Notes under the pieces: generated by a model
The model's database searches: none
Told to the model about the DNA's origin: nothing
What the model saw: the letters and a program-made list of their open reading frames with translations, nothing else
Shown here: positions 21,246 to 24,705 of the stretch, in pieces
How positions within the stretch are numbered: position 1 is the stretch's first letter
Layout: each line of letters begins with the position of its first letter
Source: Desulfotignum sp.
GTDB lineage: Bacteria; Desulfobacterota; Desulfobacteria; Desulfobacterales; Desulfobacteraceae
Length of the DNA: 24,705 nucleotides
Reading direction: 5' to 3'
NCBI GenBank assembly: GCA_011390235.1
Contig: JAABSS010000252.1
Span: 1 to 24,705, forward strand
Position numbers and translations under genes: made by a program

Positions 21246-24200
21246 AACTATCCCAATTGCTCCAGGGCATTGCCCGGGACCGGATACCGGATCCGGTAGA
21301 TATGGATATTTGCGGTATCCAGACCAGGGCCCAGGACATTTTGCCCGGACAACTGTTTCTGGCAATTAAAGGACATGCGGCAGACGGGCATGATTACATG
21401 GAAAAAGCATTTTCCTACGGTGCGGCTGCAGTGGTTGCCCAGAATAATCATAAAAACCTGGACCGGGTCATTCTGGTACCGGATTCCCGAAAAGCGGCAG
21501 CTGCCATAGCGGCCCGGTTTTACGGCGAACCGTCCCGGGACATGACCCTGGTAGGTATCACCGGCACCAACGGTAAAACCACCACCTCCTATCTGCTGGA
21601 AAGTATCTTTCTGGCTGCCGGATACAATTGCGGGGTCATCGGCACCATCAACATCCGCTACAACGGCAGAACCCTGGACAACCCCATTACCACACCTGAT
21701 GCCATTGTACTCCAGGGTACCCTTTCTCAAATGAAACAGGCAGGGGTGACCCACGTCATCATGGAGGTTTCCTCCCATGGACTGGACCAGTTCCGTGTGG
21801 ACGGCTGCCGGTTTGATGCAGGGGTTTATACCAACCTGAGCCAGGACCATCTGGATTACCATCCAGACATGGAAACCTATTTTTCGTGCAAACAACGGTT
21901 TTTCACAGAATTTTTAGGACTCTCAGACAAGAACGCTTCTGCTCCGGCTGTCATCAATGTGGATGATACATGGGGGCGGAAACTGGCTGACAGTTTGGAT
22001 TATCCTGTCATCCGGGTAGGTTGCCGGAAAACGGCAAATGTTACAGCCAAAAATATTATTGACACCATCCAGGGAATCTGCGGCCGCATCTGTCTGAAAA
22101 ATGATGGATTTTCCTTTGCATCTGCCCTCACAGGGTTGTTCAACCTGGAAAACATCCTGTGTGCAGCCGGCGCAGCTTATGCTCTGGGTATTTCTCCTCT
22201 GCACATCCAGCAGGGAATTGCCGCCTGCAAAGGGGTGCCAGGCCGCCTGGAAAAGGTCAGCACCGCCATAAACCGCTATCTGTTCGTGGATTATGCCCAC
22301 ACCCCGGATGCCCTGGAATCCACCCTCAGAACCCTGAAGCAGCGCGCCCCCAAACGCCTGATAACCGTATTCGGATGCGGCGGGGACAGGGACCGGTCCA
22401 AACGACCCCTCATGGGAAAAATTGCCTGCCGATACAGTGATGTGGCCATTGTAACCTCAGATAATCCCAGAACCGAAAACCCGGAACAGATTGTGGCAGA
22501 TATCATGAAGGGGATCACAGCCGACCCCCTTCCCGGCGCAGTATACAATGATCCCTGTGCAGCGATTGAAGCACCTGCCAGCGGCGTTATCCAACAAGTG
22601 GACCGCAAAAAGGCCCTGCACACCGCTGTGATGATATCCCGGCCCGATGACATCATTCTGGCTGCGGGCAAAGGACATGAAACCTACCAGATAACCAACA
22701 GCGGCACCATTCATTTTGATGACAAAGAACAATTACAGGATGCGTGCAAAGCATTTGCCGACAGATTTTCACCCATTGCCTGGGACCGCGCAGACCTGGA
22801 AGCTGCCCTTGGCTCCTTTCCGGTTCTGGACACCCTGGATGCAGACACCGCTTTTGCAGGCATCAGTACTGATTCCCGGACCATTCAGGCCAATGAGGTC
22901 TTTGTGGCCCTGGCAGGGGAAAATTTTGACGGCCATGGTTTTATTCCGGATCTTGTAAACAAAGGCATACAGGCATTTGTGGCCCGGATCGGGACATACC
23001 AGACCCTGGGTAAAAGGATATGGGACCAGGCACAAAAAACAGGAATGCTGGTGTTTGAAACCCCGGACACCCTGGCTGCATTTGGAAAGCTGGGCCGGTT
23101 CCAGCGGCACCGATCCGGGGTCAAGGTTCTGGCTATCACCGGGTCCAACGGCAAAACCACCACAAGAAAAATGGCCAAAAAAATTTTTGAAACCACTTTT
23201 GACACCCTGGCCACCCAAAAAAACTTCAACAATGAAATCGGGGTGCCTGCAACCCTTTTATCCCTTTCTCGTGCCCACCAATGGGCAGTCGTGGAACTGG
23301 GCATGAACCAGACAGGAGAAATGAAACGGCTGTCAGCCATTGCCTGCCCTGACATTGCCGTGATCACCAATACATCCGGTGCCCATTTGGAAGGGTTGAA
23401 AACCCCTGACAATGTGGCTGTTGCAAAAGCCCAGATATACGACCATGCACAAAAAAACAGCACTGCCATATTTTTTGGCGATGATCCCAGGGCACATATT
23501 CTGAAAACCGGGGCAAAAAACAATCCGGATATCACCCAGATAATTTCTTTTGGATCCTGTGAAACAGCAGATGTTTCTGCCACAGATATCCAGGTTTCTG
23601 AAAACCGGATCGGATTTACGGCAAAAATCAATAATACCTCAGCCCGGTTTCATATCAACTCTCCGGCAAGGTTCATGGTCAACAATGCCCTGGCTGCCCT
23701 GGCTGCCGCATCAGCAGCCGGCGTCGCCATCTGCGACATGCAGGCCGGCCTGGCTGCCTTTGCCCCGGCAGCCGGCAGAATGGATATCCGCTGCCTTGCC
23801 AACGGCATAAAGCTTATCGATGACACCTATAATGCCAATCCGGCCTCTGTGACCCAGGCCCTGAAAACGCTTTCAGCACAGGCTGCCGCCGTAAGTCAGG
23901 ACCGAAAGTGCCGGACCATTGCCATATTCGGGGATATGCTGGAGCTGGGAGAGGCATCTGCATCCCTTCACTATGCCGTGGGCAAAACAGCGGCACAACT
24001 GGGCATCACCCGGCTGTATCTGTATGGCCCCCAGAGCAGCCATACCTGCCGGGGGGCCGTGGATAAAGGCATGGCCCGGGATCGGATATTTTCCGGTACC
24101 AAACAGGAAATCGCAGACCATGCCTTGGCCCATACAGGCCAAAACGACTGGATCCTGGTCAAAGGGTCCAGGGGCATGGCCATGGAAACCATTATTCAGT

Positions 24201-24250
24201 ACTGGGAAAGCCGGTTGACCGCTGTATCCCGGAAAGATGAAAAGGTTTAG
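21242..24250 (+). CDS. murEF: Fused MurE-MurF, UDP-MurNAc-peptide ligases
   Basis: One 1002-residue frame encodes two successive cytoplasmic ligases. Residues 1 to about 510 are MurE, adding diaminopimelate to UDP-MurNAc-L-Ala-D-Glu: ATP loop GITGTNGKTTT at 105-115, YTNLSQDHLDYH, the carbamylated-lysine region near SCKQRFF, and DNPR at 407-410, the signature for meso-diaminopimelate. Residues about 515-1002 are MurF, adding D-Ala-D-Ala: STDSRT at 542-547, ATP loop GSNGKTTT at 634-641, NFNNEIGVP, VVELGMNQTGE and DDTYNANPASV. No stop, frameshift or start-like site was seen at the junction (FADRFSPIAWDRADLEAAL), so it looks like a true fusion. The start is GTG at 21242, overlapping the ftsI stop (GTGA). 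MurE-MurF fusions are known in some proteobacteria. Confidence 0.93.
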   Translation: MKLSQLLQGIARDRIPDPVDMDICGIQTRAQDILPGQLFLAIKGHAADGHDYMEKAFSYGAAAVVAQNNHKNLDRVILVPDSRKAAAAIAARFYGEPSRDMTLVGITGTNGKTTTSYLLESIFLAAGYNCGVIGTINIRYNGRTLDNPITTPDAIVLQGTLSQMKQAGVTHVIMEVSSHGLDQFRVDGCRFDAGVYTNLSQDHLDYHPDMETYFSCKQRFFTEFLGLSDKNASAPAVINVDDTWGRKLADSLDYPVIRVGCRKTANVTAKNIIDTIQGICGRICLKNDGFSFASALTGLFNLENILCAAGAAYALGISPLHIQQGIAACKGVPGRLEKVSTAINRYLFVDYAHTPDALESTLRTLKQRAPKRLITVFGCGGDRDRSKRPLMGKIACRYSDVAIVTSDNPRTENPEQIVADIMKGITADPLPGAVYNDPCAAIEAPASGVIQQVDRKKALHTAVMISRPDDIILAAGKGHETYQITNSGTIHFDDKEQLQDACKAFADRFSPIAWDRADLEAALGSFPVLDTLDADTAFAGISTDSRTIQANEVFVALAGENFDGHGFIPDLVNKGIQAFVARIGTYQTLGKRIWDQAQKTGMLVFETPDTLAAFGKLGRFQRHRSGVKVLAITGSNGKTTTRKMAKKIFETTFDTLATQKNFNNEIGVPATLLSLSRAHQWAVVELGMNQTGEMKRLSAIACPDIAVITNTSGAHLEGLKTPDNVAVAKAQIYDHAQKNSTAIFFGDDPRAHILKTGAKNNPDITQIISFGSCETADVSATDIQVSENRIGFTAKINNTSARFHINSPARFMVNNALAALAAASAAGVAICDMQAGLAAFAPAAGRMDIRCLANGIKLIDDTYNANPASVTQALKTLSAQAAAVSQDRKCRTIAIFGDMLELGEASASLHYAVGKTAAQLGITRLYLYGPQSSHTCRGAVDKGMARDRIFSGTKQEIADHALAHTGQNDWILVKGSRGMAMETIIQYWESRLTAVSRKDEKV

Positions 24251-24253
24251 CCC

Positions 24254-24705
24254 ATGCTGTATGAATTTTTATACCCATTGCATGACCAGTTCACCTTTTT
24301 GAACATTTTCCGGTATATCACCTTCAGGACCATTTACGGGGGACTGACCGCATTTATGATCTGTTTTGTCCTGGGCCCCTTTGTGATCAGGAAACTAGCT
24401 GCCATGCAGATCGGGCAGGTCATCCAGACCGACGGCCCCCAGACCCATCTGGGCAAGCAGGGAACCCCCACCATGGGAGGCATTCTCATTTTGTTTTCGG
24501 TTTTCATGGCAACGGTACTCTGGGGCAGCCTGTCCAACCACTATGTGGCCATTCTTTTGCTCACCCTTCTCCTGTTCGGGGCCATCGGATTTGTGGATGA
24601 CTACCTCATGCAGGTCAAAAAAAGAAATATGGGGTTCACTGCAAAAGGAAAATTTTCCATCCAGGTGGTATGCGGACTGGTGATCAGCCTGCTCATCTTT
24701 CTGAG
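24254..24705 (+). CDS. mraY: MraY, phospho-MurNAc-pentapeptide transferase (partial, 3' end off window)
   Basis: Integral membrane enzyme that transfers phospho-MurNAc-pentapeptide to undecaprenyl phosphate, forming lipid I. The frame from the ATG at 24254 gives 150 residues (about 40% of the usual 360) and runs off the window. Visible motifs are FLNIFRYITFRTIYGGLTAF, the loop QTDGPQTHLGKQGTPTMGG (about 58-76) and FVDDY with Asp115-Asp116, the same numbering as the E. coli catalytic pair. It begins 3 nt after the murEF stop, so it is co-transcribed with the dcw cluster. Confidence 0.93.
   Translation, partial: MLYEFLYPLHDQFTFLNIFRYITFRTIYGGLTAFMICFVLGPFVIRKLAAMQIGQVIQTDGPQTHLGKQGTPTMGGILILFSVFMATVLWGSLSNHYVAILLLTLLLFGAIGFVDDYLMQVKKRNMGFTAKGKFSIQVVCGLVISLLIFL

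Overview
The window (about half G+C by eye) reads like chromosomal DNA of a Gram-negative anaerobe. The best guess is a sulfate-reducing deltaproteobacterium of the Desulfobacterales type. Evidence: LptF/LptG lipopolysaccharide export permeases, a division and cell-wall (dcw) cluster with meso-diaminopimelate-type MurE, lipoprotein signals, and a HesB/IscA-family gene with an in-frame UGA exactly where the family has its first conserved cysteine. The taxonomic call is inference. No rRNA, tRNA, CRISPR array, insertion sequence or prophage gene was seen, and coding density is high.

Layout. (1) 1-2122, minus strand: lptF then lptG, the latter cut by the left edge. (2) 2215-4291: a thiamine pyrophosphokinase (plus), a lipoprotein with a FliL-like C-terminal half (minus), and a probable selenocysteine-containing HesB-like protein (minus) with its own promoter, SECIS-like hairpin and terminator. 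(3) 4466-7346, plus: a tightly overlapping trio of a U32-peptidase-like cysteine-rich protein, GalE epimerase and an ATP-grasp (RimK-like) enzyme, joined by ATGA stop/start overlaps. (4) 7356-7895, minus: an unrecognised 179-residue protein. (5) 8135-11198, plus: a biotin module of BirA and the BioY-BioM-BioN ECF transporter, with a strong candidate BirA operator at the birA start. (6) 11344-17512, plus: a protein with two ribbon-helix-helix-like segments, an ABC exporter set of the GldA/GldF/GldG type, a DUF4340-type protein and a PlsC-type acyltransferase. (7) 17762-24705, plus: the dcw cluster mraZ, rsmH, ftsL, ftsI, a fused murE-murF, and mraY cut by the right edge.

How the parts work together. 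The biotin module is a complete uptake, ligation and feedback unit: BirA senses and attaches biotin, BioYMN imports it. The dcw genes run from the MraZ regulator through septal peptidoglycan synthesis (FtsL, FtsI) to precursor synthesis (MurE, MurF, MraY). The mraZ upstream region holds a perfect 24-bp inverted repeat whose arms contain MraZ-box-like GTGG repeats and which flank the predicted promoter. The exporter operon in region 6 resembles the Gld family, but its substrate is unknown.

Most worth a second look: the UGA-recoded HesB-like gene, the mraZ inverted-repeat operator, the BirA operator overlapping birA, the double ribbon-helix-helix protein heading the exporter operon, and the FliL-domain lipoprotein away from any flagellar gene.
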